Shown: positions 1 through 8,800 of the stretch, piece by piece
Numbering within the stretch: position 1 is the stretch's first letter
Layout of the letters: each line of letters begins with the position of its first letter
Origin: Hoeflea_A sp965228435
Lineage (GTDB): Bacteria; Pseudomonadota; Alphaproteobacteria; Rhizobiales; Rhizobiaceae
DNA: 64,000 nucleotides
Assembly (NCBI GenBank): GCA_965228435.1
Contig: OZ245818.1
Coordinates: forward strand, 4,154,001-4,218,000
Reading direction: 5' to 3'
The notes under the pieces: generated by a model
Seen by the model: only the letters and a program-made list of their open reading frames with translations
Database searches by the model: none
What the model was told of the DNA's origin: nothing
Made by a program: the position numbers and the translations under genes

Positions 1-417
1 CCACCAGATCGCCGTCGAATTATAGACTAGGCCAGACGACAGCGTCGCGATAATCGGCGGGATGCGGAGGAGCCAGATCAGTGCGAAGTTGAGCACACCG
101 ACAATCAGGCCGATGCCCACCGCGATCAGGAAACCAGGCAGGATCAGCAATGCAGTGCCGTCCATGAATTTCATGGCAATGGTGCCCGCCAGGGTCATGG
201 TATAGGGAATGGAAAGGTCGACATTTCCCGGCCCCAGAGTGATGACGAACATCTGGCCAAGGGCCACGATGACGAAGAACGTGCCGAAGGAAATGGCCGC
301 GGAGACGACCTGACCGCCTGCTCCAAGGCCGCTCAATCCGGCGATCACCGCCCAAACCAGCGCTGTCCCGAGCCAGGCCCAGATCCATGGTTTCTGTTTG
401 ATCGCGGACCAGGTCAT
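1..417 (-). CDS. sugar ABC transporter permease (CUT2/RbsC type), C-terminus outside window
   Basis: Inner-membrane permease of a ribose-type (CUT2) sugar importer. Only the first 139 codons are inside the window; the gene continues past the left edge. The reading frame starts at an ATG at 415-417 that overlaps the stop of the upstream permease (ATGA), the usual arrangement for paired permeases. The visible part holds several hydrophobic helices (a glycine-rich one near residues 20-45 and one near 95-115) and resembles the BPD_transp_2 family. A longer open frame in another phase over the same DNA gives an arginine- and proline-rich, membrane-free product and is a shadow. The sugar cannot be told from sequence. 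Confidence 0.88.
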   Translation of the reverse strand, partial: MTWSAIKQKPWIWAWLGTALVWAVIAGLSGLGAGGQVVSAAISFGTFFVIVALGQMFVITLGPGNVDLSIPYTMTLAGTIAMKFMDGTALLILPGFLIAVGIGLIVGVLNFALIWLLRIPPIIATLSSGLVYNSTAIWW

Positions 418-1355
418 GACGTTTTGCCCGCCCCGCGATTGATGATTGCGCGCAAGGCCAGCACGATGATGAGAATGGCGCCCTGGGCGCCGATCTGCCA
501 GTCGGGATTGAGCCGCAGGAAGGACAGGAACGACCCGGCCAGCGCCAGCGTGATAGCGCCAATGACGGCGCCGATCGGCGAAACGCGGCCGCCGGTGAAC
601 TCGCCGCCGCCGAGAATGACGCCGGCAATCGACAGGAGTGTGTAGCGCAGCGCGATGTTGGCGTCGGCCGAAGTGGTCAAGCCGACCAGGCACATGCCGG
701 AGAGCACGCCAAAGAAGCCGGCCAACGCGAACATGGTCATCTTGATGCGCAAAAGCGACCAGCCGGCGCGCCGTACCGACTTCGGATTGCCGCCGGCCCC
801 ACGCAACACCACTCCGAAGGATGATCGCATCAGGCCGAAATGCACGATCAGGGCGATCGCGACCGCTGCGATAATGGGCAGCGGAACATAGGCCGGTTTC
901 AGCGTCATCAGCGCGCGCAGCCACTCGGGCGACTTGCCGCCTGGTGTGGGCAGGATCAACACGGCTATTCCCAGCCAGACGAACGACATGCCGAGCGTAA
1001 CAACAATTGAAGGCAGGTTTCTCACCTGAATCAGCGCACCCATCATGGCGTAGGCCAGGATGCACGCGGCCAGCGCGGCCACCCCGAGTATAGGTGTTTC
1101 CTGTAGCCAGGTGGCCGTGATGCAGGCGGTCAGGCTGATGAATCCGCCCAGGGATAGATCGAGATCGTTGACGCAGAGGATGAACATCTGGGCGATCGTT
1201 GCCAGAGCGATCGGGATAGCCAGATTGAGCAGCAGGTTGAGGCCGAAATAGCTCATCGTACGCGGATTGAGCCAGAAGATCGCGCCCAGGATCACGATCA
1301 GGGAAAAGGCCGGCAGTAGCGCTCGCATGCGCTGCGGAGTCAGCAGGTTTTCCAT
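414..1355 (-). CDS. sugar ABC transporter permease (CUT2/RbsC type)
   Basis: Second permease of the sugar importer, 313 aa, with about eight to ten hydrophobic segments spread over the length, as in RbsC-like proteins. The glycine-rich stretch near residues 240-255 (ILGGGEFTGG) is the conserved cytoplasmic loop of this family, which contacts the ATPase. The start overlaps the ATPase stop by one base and its own stop overlaps the next permease by four, so the three are translationally coupled. Two different permeases suggest a heterodimeric channel. Substrate unknown; a pentose or hexose is the family norm. Confidence 0.93.
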   Translation of the reverse strand: MENLLTPQRMRALLPAFSLIVILGAIFWLNPRTMSYFGLNLLLNLAIPIALATIAQMFILCVNDLDLSLGGFISLTACITATWLQETPILGVAALAACILAYAMMGALIQVRNLPSIVVTLGMSFVWLGIAVLILPTPGGKSPEWLRALMTLKPAYVPLPIIAAVAIALIVHFGLMRSSFGVVLRGAGGNPKSVRRAGWSLLRIKMTMFALAGFFGVLSGMCLVGLTTSADANIALRYTLLSIAGVILGGGEFTGGRVSPIGAVIGAITLALAGSFLSFLRLNPDWQIGAQGAILIIVLALRAIINRGAGKTS

Positions 1356-2827
1356 CAGCCGCTTGTTCCTTCAGTGAAGGATGCCTGCAGGACCTTGGCT
1401 TCCGTCATCTCGTGCCGCCCGAGATCGGCAACGATCCGGCCATCGCGGAACACATAGACGTGGTCGCAATGTTTGAGTTCGTCCATCTCGGTCGTGTACC
1501 AGACGAACGTCCGGCCCTTGTCCGCCTCTTCGCGAATGATCGAGTAAACCTCCTGTTTTGTGCCTATGTCGACGCCACGCATTGGGTCATCCATCAGCAG
1601 GACATCGGCGCTTGACGCCAGCGCTCGCGCAAACAGCGCCTTTTGCTGGTTGCCGCCCGAGAGCGATAAGATGTTGTTGTTCATATCGGGCGTGCGGATC
1701 CCGATCCGGTCTTTCCATTCGCTGCCCAGTTGGGCTTCCTTGCCCGCATCGATGAGCAACCGGTCAAGCATCTGCCTGAGCGACGATACTGTCGTGTTCT
1801 TGACGATGGACCAGAGCGGAAAGACACCGTCGGTCTGGCGGTCGCCGGCAACAAAGCCAGCTTCCTTGTCGATGCTGACGCGATTGGTCTTGCCGTGGGA
1901 TGCCTCGAATACCTCGATCAGCGTATCGGTCTGCCCTTGCCCGGCGAGGCCTGCGAGGCCCACGATTTCGCCCTCGTGAACGGTCAGCCTGATGTCCTGT
2001 GCGCCGGTCAATCGGGTGTCGACAACAACGGCACGATCGTCCCGGTCAACTGCATCTGCCGTAGCGGACTGCTTTTCCTCAGCAATCACGGATCCCATGG
2101 TTTCGACCAACCGGTCGCGGTCGAAACTGCTTGCGGTGTCGTTGGCCACGATCCCGCCGTCGCGCATGACCACGATCCGATCGGATACCGAGAGGATCTC
2201 ACCCAGAAGGTGCGATATCAGTATGACGCTGCCACCCGACTTCGTATAATTTCTAATGAAAGCAATGAGTTGCTCGGCCGCCACTTGGTCCAGCGATGAG
2301 GTGGGTTCGTCGAGGATAACGAGGTTGATCTCGGTGTCCGTTACCGTGAACGCGCGGGCGATCTCCACCATTTGCCGGCGGGTGATCGACAGGTCGCCGA
2401 CCAGATCGCCAGGGCGAATGCCGTGCTCGGGAAAGATGGCATCCAGGCTAGCCGATATCAGTTTTGTGGAGCGGCTGTTCCAGGACCAGCCGCGCAGAGA
2501 AGGGTGGGCGATCCGGGTGTTTTCGGCCACGGTCAGGTTCGGGCAAAGCGACAGTTCCTGGAAGACACAGCGCAGGCCGCAATTCTTGGCCTCCAATGCG
2601 TCGTAGCGGGCCGATACCGATCGTCCGGCGACGTTCATTTGGCCCTTGTCGCGGCGAACGACACCAGCCAGGATGTTCATGAGCGTCGATTTGCCGGCGC
2701 CATTGTGACCGACGAGGCCGATACATTCGCCGGATTTGACGGCGAATTCCACGTCCTGCAAGGCTCGAACGGCGCCGAAACTCTTTTCGACGCCGTCCAG
2801 CTCGACCACAGCCGTGCCGCTTTTCAT
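1355..2827 (-). CDS. sugar ABC transporter ATP-binding protein (RbsA/XylG type, two ABC domains)
   Basis: Energises the CUT2 importer. 490 aa from the ATG at 2825-2827; a longer open frame upstream has no family similarity. The first ABC domain has Walker A GHNGAGKST (Lys46) and a degenerate signature (LSITRRQ). The second half has a degenerate P-loop (GLAGQGQTDT) but a full LSGGNQQK signature. That asymmetry is characteristic of RbsA-like fused ATPases, in which only one site hydrolyses well. It lies between the binding protein (31 nt upstream) and the permeases. The order binding protein, ATPase, permease, permease is typical of the family. Confidence 0.94.
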   Translation of the reverse strand: MKSGTAVVELDGVEKSFGAVRALQDVEFAVKSGECIGLVGHNGAGKSTLMNILAGVVRRDKGQMNVAGRSVSARYDALEAKNCGLRCVFQELSLCPNLTVAENTRIAHPSLRGWSWNSRSTKLISASLDAIFPEHGIRPGDLVGDLSITRRQMVEIARAFTVTDTEINLVILDEPTSSLDQVAAEQLIAFIRNYTKSGGSVILISHLLGEILSVSDRIVVMRDGGIVANDTASSFDRDRLVETMGSVIAEEKQSATADAVDRDDRAVVVDTRLTGAQDIRLTVHEGEIVGLAGLAGQGQTDTLIEVFEASHGKTNRVSIDKEAGFVAGDRQTDGVFPLWSIVKNTTVSSLRQMLDRLLIDAGKEAQLGSEWKDRIGIRTPDMNNNILSLSGGNQQKALFARALASSADVLLMDDPMRGVDIGTKQEVYSIIREEADKGRTFVWYTTEMDELKHCDHVYVFRDGRIVADLGRHEMTEAKVLQASFTEGTSG

Positions 2828-2858
2828 TGCGGATATCCCGTGGATCCCCGGTTGCTCG

Positions 2859-3875
2859 TTACTTCGCAGCGTCGACCACGGCCGTCGCTTCGTCAAGCGT
2901 GTATTCCACGTTGGCAACGCCACCGGCCTGGGTGGTGGCCAGATTTTCTTCGAGCGTATCCTGGGTAATCGTCAGGAAGGGTACGACGAGATCCTTCGGA
3001 ACTTCCTTGCCGTCGAGGATCTGTTGGGCGACCCAGAACGCAAGGGTGGACACGCCCGGTGCGATCGAAACCGACATGGTTTCGTAGCCGTTGGCGTCCT
3101 TCTGTTCTTTCCACCAGGTCAACTCGTCGTGACGGTTGCCCATGACAATGATCGGTGTATCGCGACCGGCAGCTTTGAAAGCTTGCGCAGCGCCGTAACC
3201 GTCGCCTCCCTGGGTGACCACACCGACGATTTCGGGCATGCTGGGAAGAATGCCCGCAACTGCCTTCTGGGCGACATCCTGTGCCCAGTTGCCGTGTACC
3301 GAACCAGAGATCTTGAACTGGCTGTTTTCACCGACCCCTTCGTGGATGCCGCCAGAGATGGCATCGTCAACGAAAACGCCGGCAAGGCCGCGGATTTCAA
3401 GGAGATTGCCGCCATCTGCCAGGCGACCGGCGAGGTATTCTACCTGCACCTTACCCATGTTGTGGAAATCGACGGCGATGCGCCAGGCGCACGGTTCGGT
3501 AACGATGCCATCGAACGATACTACCACCACACCGGCATCGCAGGCTTCCTTGACGGCGCCGTTCAATCCTTCCGGAGACGCGGCGTTGATCACGATTGCA
3601 TCATAGCCCTGCAGGATCAGGTTCTGGATCTGCGCCGCCTGCTCAGTCACCTGGTTTTCAGCGGTCGTAAAAGCATCCGCGGCTGAAACGACACCATCTT
3701 TCTGAGCCTGGCCGGCGACCTTTTCCCAACTGCCAAGCATCGCCTGACGCCAGGAGTTACCGGCGTAGTTGTTGGACAGGGCAATGCGTTTGTCGGACGT
3801 GTCGGCGAGTGCCGGCGCTGTCAAAGCGGCGATCGCAACGCCCAGACCCAATACGCTTGCAGTCAATTTTCTCAT
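2859..3875 (-). CDS. sugar ABC transporter periplasmic substrate-binding protein
   Basis: Periplasmic binding protein of the CUT2 importer, 338 aa. The start chosen is the ATG at 3873-3875 because a GGAGGAT ribosome site lies just upstream and the product then begins with a clean signal peptide (MRKLTASVLG to APALA, cleavage near residue 24). The mature protein has the two-lobed sugar-binding fold of Peripla_BP_4: an opening beta strand (RIALSNNYAGNSW) and a central NLILQGYDAIVINAASPEG segment. It is the first gene of the four-gene operon. The promoter should lie in 3876-4137. Substrate not predictable from this sequence alone. Confidence 0.93.
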   Translation of the reverse strand: MRKLTASVLGLGVAIAALTAPALADTSDKRIALSNNYAGNSWRQAMLGSWEKVAGQAQKDGVVSAADAFTTAENQVTEQAAQIQNLILQGYDAIVINAASPEGLNGAVKEACDAGVVVVSFDGIVTEPCAWRIAVDFHNMGKVQVEYLAGRLADGGNLLEIRGLAGVFVDDAISGGIHEGVGENSQFKISGSVHGNWAQDVAQKAVAGILPSMPEIVGVVTQGGDGYGAAQAFKAAGRDTPIIVMGNRHDELTWWKEQKDANGYETMSVSIAPGVSTLAFWVAQQILDGKEVPKDLVVPFLTITQDTLEENLATTQAGGVANVEYTLDEATAVVDAAK

Positions 3876-4137
3876 GTCATCCTCCAATGGCTCAAAGTTC
3901 GGACCTACCAATCGATCCGGGAGAGCGTGCCGTCGGGCCATGACCACGGTCCGCCCCAAAATCCTCCCACAAATGCCGATCCTTCGGCATCTGCGTGCCC
4001 AGGAGACCCACCCAGGTCTCAGGACATTTCAAACGCTACGGTCTGACCGGCGCGCGGAAAAGCTGCCAATGCGGTTTTGTTTCTGCGCGTTCACGCGGGC
4101 CAATTGGCGGATTTCCGCAAATGGGCCGGATCGGGGT
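3876..4137. other. intergenic region upstream of the sugar transporter operon
   Basis: About 260 bp between the binding-protein gene and the TA-flanked repeat. The GGAGGAT ribosome site of the binding-protein gene is at its left edge. The open frames crossing it are shadows with no family resemblance. It probably carries the transporter promoter, but I see no convincing boxes or operator palindrome. Confidence 0.4.
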
Positions 4138-4139
4138 TA

Positions 4140-4391
4140 GAGCAAAGGGTGATACGTTTGGATCATTTGATGGCTGCAGATCGGCTCCACTCGGCCAGGC
4201 GCGTCGCGCAGCGCGATGTCGGGCAAGCGACGCAACGCAGCCGATGGGCCGATACCCTTCGGGCCGGGCGCTTTTGGCCCCCGGCGTCGTTGGCTTGCAC
4301 TTGTGGTGGGATGGCACCACGGCGAGCAATCCGCCTAGCCAGAGACCAAAATCGCCACGGTCAAATGGTGCAAACGTATCGCCCTTTGCTC
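4140..4391. mobile_element. MITE-like element: 252 bp, 31-bp terminal inverted repeats, TA flanks
   Basis: The left end begins GAGCAAAGGG at 4140 and the right end is its inverted copy ending at 4391. The outer 31 bases match at 28 positions. Each end is flanked by TA (4138-4139 and 4392-4393), the target duplication expected of IS630/Tc1-mariner type elements. Inner inverted segments (4223-4233 with 4284-4298) let the middle fold back on itself. No transposase-like frame exists inside, so it would be non-autonomous. The right-hand TA plus the element's first base form the TAG stop of the adjoining response regulator. No second copy lies in this window. Confidence 0.72.
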
Positions 4392-5119
4392 TAGACGAGG
4401 TGCTTGTCCAGCCACGCCTTGAGGTGCTCTTCCCCCAGCGCCAACCCCTCGACGTTCAACAGTCCTCGCGAGAAGGCGACGGCGACGGCGCGCGTTCGGG
4501 AGTTGAAGGCGGGGCCGACTTCGCCGTCGACGGGTGTCTGGTCTATACCAAGCTTTTCGTAGAGGTGTTTCAAACGGCTTTGTACGCCTCGGGTCGAGAT
4601 TGATCGGCGCGCGGCGATCGCCTTGTCCGTCATACCGAGGGCAATATCCATCAACACCTCGAACTCGGCATCGCTCAGACCCTCGTGTATGTTTTCGCTG
4701 CGCTGCTGGACGCCACGTATCTCCCGGTCGATGATGCATTGATCTTCCTGGAAGACGCCGCGCAAGGCCAGCTCCAGCCGCTGCTCACTAGCCGTCTTCA
4801 GAAGATAGCCATAGACGGCTTCCTTGGGCACGATGCGCGAAATGCCACGAACATAAGCTTCATCCGCATAGTTCGACCAGAACAGGATGCGCATCGTCGC
4901 CTGCTTGCGCCAGATCACGCTCGCCGCCGCAACGCCGCTCGTATTGGGCATCTGCATGTCCATGATAATGCCGTCGATTTCCTCTCCGGCCACCACGTCC
5001 ATCGCCGCCTGGCCGTCTGCGGCCTCGAATATTCGATCGCATTCCGGCATCGCTTCGGTCACTGTCTTTTTGAGGAACGACCGGTGAAAAGGATCGTCTT
5101 CGGCTATGAGCAGATTCAT
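4391..5119 (-). CDS. LuxR-type response regulator
   Basis: Cytoplasmic two-component output protein, 242 aa. The receiver domain spans about residues 1-120: acidic pair Asp8-Asp9, phospho-acceptor Asp54 (IIMDMQMP), Ser82 and Lys108 (YLLKT). A LuxR/GerE-like helix-turn-helix follows at about 150-200 (LSDAEFEVL, GMTDKAIAARRSIS, GVQSRLKHLYEKLGI). Its start overlaps the kinase stop by four bases (ATGA), so the two are one translational unit. It is convergent in position, not direction, with the sugar operon and could control that operon or the lactonase; this is inference. The TAG stop is formed at the junction with the inverted-repeat element; the flanks suggest the original stop was TAA at the same place. 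Confidence 0.92.
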   Translation of the reverse strand: MNLLIAEDDPFHRSFLKKTVTEAMPECDRIFEAADGQAAMDVVAGEEIDGIIMDMQMPNTSGVAAASVIWRKQATMRILFWSNYADEAYVRGISRIVPKEAVYGYLLKTASEQRLELALRGVFQEDQCIIDREIRGVQQRSENIHEGLSDAEFEVLMDIALGMTDKAIAARRSISTRGVQSRLKHLYEKLGIDQTPVDGEVGPAFNSRTRAVAVAFSRGLLNVEGLALGEEHLKAWLDKHLV

Positions 5120-6393
5120 GTGCCTGTCTCTTGTTCGGCAAAGTCGAGTGCTGTCTGGACGCCGACGCCGGGTGGAATTGCCAGTATGCCTTGCGGTACG
5201 CAGAGCAAAATGGAGGTTATATCGTCATCGTGCTGAAAGGTAAGGTCGGCTGAAATCAATTCAGCTCGCACCTTCATGTTGTCGACGCCTCGCTTGGACT
5301 CCGACCAGCCGTCGTTGGGAGACTTGCCATCGTTTCGCACTTCCACAATGACATTGCCCTTTGAAGTTTTGAGAGACACGGAGATCAAGCGGCAATCACT
5401 GTGTTTGACCGCATTGGTCAAGGCCTCCTGAACGATCCTGAATATGGCGGTTCGAATTGTGTCCGGGCCGTGATCGAGGATCCCGCCAGTGGCGTCCGTA
5501 AGTGAAGTTTCAATCGCCCTGTCAGCGCCGGCAACCGCTTTCTCGAGCTGCGCCTCGATCGCCTGCTGCAGACCGAACAGCTCCAGGATTCCGGGTTTGG
5601 CGTTCTCGATGATGCGGCGAAGCTCATCGGTGCAACGGGCGATACTGCGACCGATCTTGGCAAGTTCAGGCGATTCCGGACCGGCCTTGCGTGCAAGCTG
5701 TGTGACCTGCCGGTAGATGCTTGACAGGTCGGCGAGCGTCTGGTCGTGCAACTCCATTCCCAGTCTCTTGCGCTGCTCCTCCATTCCCTCGGTCAGCCGC
5801 AGCGCGCCGCTCCGCAAAGCCTGTTCGCGGCCCTTGGCAGCGCCCTCGCGCAACGCCGCTTCACGCGCCTGCTCTCCCATCTTGAGCGCATAGATGTATG
5901 GAGAAATCAGGTCGGCAATTCTCTTGGCTTCTTCCAGATCAGCCTGCTCGTAGGCGTTTTTGGCGTGGCTCGAAATGTTGAGTGACCCATGAACGACACC
6001 GTGGACGTTCAGCGGCACATGGATCCTGGAATGCAATTCCGCCTCGTAAATCGGAGCATCGAATGCCCCGTCGAAATGGAACCGCGGATCTTCCCAGGCA
6101 TCGCTGGTCAGAATGAAAGGAATTTCGCCCAGAAGCAGGTCGCGGATCGGGCTCTGCGCGATGGGCCTGGACCTGCCGCCCTCGCTCCAGCCGGTTTCAA
6201 CTCCAACTTCGAACGCAACATGCCCGCCTTTACGATCCGGGGTGATGATTGCAATGTCCATGTGGTCAAACGGCAGGATTTCCCGGATCTCATCGGCAAT
6301 CCGGTGGAGCACTTTCTGGAAATCCAACTGTCCCGCCACTGCCCTCGAGATCGACAGATAGCGATCGAGACTGTTGCTCTGATGCCGGCCCAT
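5116..6393 (-). CDS. GAF-domain sensor histidine kinase (HisKA_3-like)
   Basis: Soluble sensor kinase, 425 aa. The start is the ATG at 6391-6393, preceded by GGGAGGA at a good distance; the longer frame upstream has no such site. A GAF sensor domain covers about residues 10-170 (FQKVLHRIADEI, then PLNVHGVVHGSLNI). A dimerisation and phospho-transfer helix with the phospho-His in ELHDQT follows. The C-terminal ATPase carries the N-box (FRIVQEALTNAVKHS) and a G-box. No membrane helix is visible, so the ligand is probably cytoplasmic. It is coupled to the response regulator downstream. Confidence 0.92.
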   Translation of the reverse strand: MGRHQSNSLDRYLSISRAVAGQLDFQKVLHRIADEIREILPFDHMDIAIITPDRKGGHVAFEVGVETGWSEGGRSRPIAQSPIRDLLLGEIPFILTSDAWEDPRFHFDGAFDAPIYEAELHSRIHVPLNVHGVVHGSLNISSHAKNAYEQADLEEAKRIADLISPYIYALKMGEQAREAALREGAAKGREQALRSGALRLTEGMEEQRKRLGMELHDQTLADLSSIYRQVTQLARKAGPESPELAKIGRSIARCTDELRRIIENAKPGILELFGLQQAIEAQLEKAVAGADRAIETSLTDATGGILDHGPDTIRTAIFRIVQEALTNAVKHSDCRLISVSLKTSKGNVIVEVRNDGKSPNDGWSESKRGVDNMKVRAELISADLTFQHDDDITSILLCVPQGILAIPPGVGVQTALDFAEQETGT

Positions 6394-6579
6394 TTTTCCT
6401 CCCATTGCGGGCATTTCAGCACAGTTCACCGCTGCGGCAAATCCCTCAACCCTCTCCGGGGATGCGGGAATCCGCACGCAGCCCTTCGTTGTCGCGCAGC
6501 ATATAGCCAAGCCTTCAGCGTTTTTCCGAGCCCATGCGACCCCTAACCTTTGCTCGAAACGCGGACCGCAGAGTTTGAT

Positions 6580-7482
6580 ATGCAAGATCACATTGTCGTC
6601 GATGACCGGCGTTTTCTATCGCTCACACAGCCCAATGCCCGACTGGAGAAAGTCGCCGACGGGATGATCTGGGCGGAAGGTCCTGTCTATTTTCCGCAGG
6701 GCGATTACTTCATCTGGAGCGACATTCCCAACAATCGCAGTTATCAGTGGGCGCGTGGCTCGACCGTGCGGGTTTTCAGCCACACCGCCAATTTCTGCAA
6801 CGGCCACACACGCGACCGCGAAGGCAGACTGATCAGTTGCGAGCATTTGACCCGTCGGGTTTCTCGACTAGAACATGACGGTTCCATCACTGTGATCGCT
6901 GACCGTTATGCCGGAAAGAGGCTCAACTCACCCAACGACGTGGTGGTCAAATCCGATGGCAGCATCTGGTTCACCGATCCGCCCTACGGCATCCTCAGCG
7001 ACTTCGAGGGGCAGGCCGCAGAGCAGGAACAGGACGGATGCCATGTCTATCGATGGTCGCCGGACAATGGCGAGCTGACGATTGTCGCCGATGACTTTGT
7101 CAAACCCAATGGGCTTGCCTTTTCTCCGGACGAAAGGCAGCTTTACGTTTCCGATACGGGTCTGTCGCATGATCCCGATGGGCCGCACCACATTCGCGTC
7201 TTCGATGTTGGCGACGATCAGGCCCTGACCAATGGACGTTTGTTCGTTGACATCGCCGAGGGGGTCCCGGACGGATTTCGCGCCGATTGCCAGGGCAACA
7301 TCTGGACGAGCAGCGCCGTCGGGGTTCAGTGTTTCGATCCCGGGGGCGACCGGCTCGGTATGCTGGCCGTTCCAGAGGCCGTTGCCAATGTGACCTTTGG
7401 GGGACGCCGCAACATCCGCTTGCTGATCACCGCGACAACATCGGTCTACACGACCTATGTTTCCGTGAAGGGTGCGACCTAA
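6580..7482 (+). CDS. SMP-30/gluconolactonase-family lactonase
   Basis: Six-bladed beta-propeller hydrolase of about 300 aa, probably opening a sugar lactone or related ester. The metal ligands of the SMP-30 family are all present: Glu in WAEGP, Asn in NSPND, Asn in KPNG and Asp in GVPDG, with GSIWFTDPPYG as the core blade motif. No signal peptide is evident, so it should act in the cytoplasm. The ATG at 6580 is preferred to an upstream TTG at 6550 because it fits the family N-terminus. It is divergent from the histidine kinase with 186 bp between them, and near a sugar importer, which suggests oxidative sugar breakdown. Confidence 0.9.
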   Translation: MQDHIVVDDRRFLSLTQPNARLEKVADGMIWAEGPVYFPQGDYFIWSDIPNNRSYQWARGSTVRVFSHTANFCNGHTRDREGRLISCEHLTRRVSRLEHDGSITVIADRYAGKRLNSPNDVVVKSDGSIWFTDPPYGILSDFEGQAAEQEQDGCHVYRWSPDNGELTIVADDFVKPNGLAFSPDERQLYVSDTGLSHDPDGPHHIRVFDVGDDQALTNGRLFVDIAEGVPDGFRADCQGNIWTSSAVGVQCFDPGGDRLGMLAVPEAVANVTFGGRRNIRLLITATTSVYTTYVSVKGAT

Positions 7483-7493
7483 AACCCCACAGT

Positions 7494-8789
7494 CTAATCC
7501 GATCCATCTCCAGATTGTTGGTCACCTGTAACGGCATTTTCCTGCTGCGTCTCGGCGCCGTTCTGCTGCGGTTCGGCGGCGGGCGCCGCCGGCTCAGCGT
7601 CCGTCGCAGCCGGATTTGCGTTCGGATCCGGCTCGGCTGTTTCCGTCCCGTAGTTTGCCAGATCGGGAGCCAAGGTTGTGGCGTAGGCCTGACCCAGGGC
7701 TTCTGCAGTTGCATCATCGACGACTCCGGTCACGGGGAGCCTGAACCATTCCTGAAACTCGCGAACGGCTGCATCGGTTCCCCTGCCAAAAATGCCGTCG
7801 ACACCTCCCACGTCAAAGCCAGTGGCAACCAGCGCGCCTTGCAGGGCGCGCACGCGATCTCCCCGCATTAACGGCGAAGTGAGCTGCAACTGCCCTTCAG
7901 CGTCGTTGTTTGCAGCAGCTGGCGCCGAACCGGTTGCCGGAGCGGTCGCAGTGGATTGCTGGGCCGGTGAGACGATTTCGTAGACCTGTTCGTCCCGGTA
8001 ATAGGTTGGTCTATAGATGACGCCGTCACACAGATAGAGCAGGCCGTCCGGGTCCTCGATCCGCACGCATTCCTGGCGATTCGGGAGTGTCGCCACGTAG
8101 ACCAAGGTCGCACCGGCGACAATCGCCGTGTGATACCAGCCCCAGCGCGGATACCAGTAGTAATTGCCCCAGCGCCAGTGCGGCGGGCGCACATATGGGG
8201 GACGGTAAACCGGCGGTCGCCAGTTCGGCGGACGCCAGCCCGGCGGACGATAGCCGGGAGGACGGCCGGGTTTTCCGGCGATAGGTGGTTGCGGCCGCGG
8301 CGGTCGGACACCGGGACGTGGCGGCCTTGGAGGCCTTGCACCCGGCAGTTGCGAAGGCCGTCCGGGTTTGGCCGTCGCTGGCGGCCGGTTGCCCGGACGT
8401 GCCGGTCTTGCTGGCCTCGTCGGCGATGGCGGTCGTGCGACTGGGCGCTGAACTGGCCTCGTTACCGCAGGCGGGCGCGTGTTTGGCCGGCTTGGCCGAA
8501 CCGCCGGCTTTTGGGCTGGGCGGCCCGGTCTTGCCACAGGGCGACCGGCCGCTGGGCGGCTCGGACGACCGACGGCAGGGCGACCAGGTCGACCGGGAGC
8601 GGGGCGCGCTACCGGACGAGATTTGGCGCCACGTGGCCTTTGACGCGGCTGCGCCTTGAAACCGCCCGCCTTGCCTTTCTGGCGGGCCTCTGCCTGACCG
8701 AAGTTTCGGTCGGAATCGACCAGTCTTTCAGGTTGCGCCATGAGGGCAAACGCCGCGGTTGCGAAGATCAAACCGATGCGTCTCATCAT
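7494..8789 (-). CDS. secreted Pro/Arg-rich protein with C-terminal peptidoglycan-binding domain
   Basis: 431 aa. A hydrophobic N-terminus (MMRRIGLIFATAAFALM) suggests export. Residues about 45-205 are low-complexity, dominated by RP, GRP and PP repeats, with a highly basic charge. A YPRWGWY-containing segment leads to a hydrophobic helix (HTAIVAGATLVYVATL) and a Cys-bearing stretch (ECVRIEDPDGLLYLCDG). Residues about 305-365 form a PG_binding_1 domain (GDRVRALQGAL, GVDGIFGRGTDAAVREFQ). The acidic Ala/Gln-rich tail is again low-complexity. A GGAGG site precedes the tandem ATG codons. It follows the DUF2092 gene by 11 bp, so they are probably one operon. Likely role: envelope-associated protein tethered to the wall; not assigned further. 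Confidence 0.82.
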   Translation of the reverse strand: MMRRIGLIFATAAFALMAQPERLVDSDRNFGQAEARQKGKAGGFKAQPRQRPRGAKSRPVARPAPGRPGRPAVGRPSRPAAGRPVARPGRPAQKPAVRPSRPNTRPPAVTRPVQRPVARPPSPTRPARPARPGNRPPATAKPGRPSQLPGARPPRPPRPGVRPPRPQPPIAGKPGRPPGYRPPGWRPPNWRPPVYRPPYVRPPHWRWGNYYWYPRWGWYHTAIVAGATLVYVATLPNRQECVRIEDPDGLLYLCDGVIYRPTYYRDEQVYEIVSPAQQSTATAPATGSAPAAANNDAEGQLQLTSPLMRGDRVRALQGALVATGFDVGGVDGIFGRGTDAAVREFQEWFRLPVTGVVDDATAEALGQAYATTLAPDLANYGTETAEPDPNANPAATDAEPAAPAAEPQQNGAETQQENAVTGDQQSGDGSD

Positions 8790-8800
8790 GCTACGCCTCC

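Noticed and set aside
1730..2968. Long plus-strand frames over the sugar ATPase gene
   Set aside because: They are antisense shadows of a well-supported ABC protein, with no family features.
4036..4329. 97-codon minus-strand frame within and beside the inverted-repeat element
   Set aside because: It crosses the element's left end, lacks a ribosome site and has no family resemblance; it is a by-product of the repeat.
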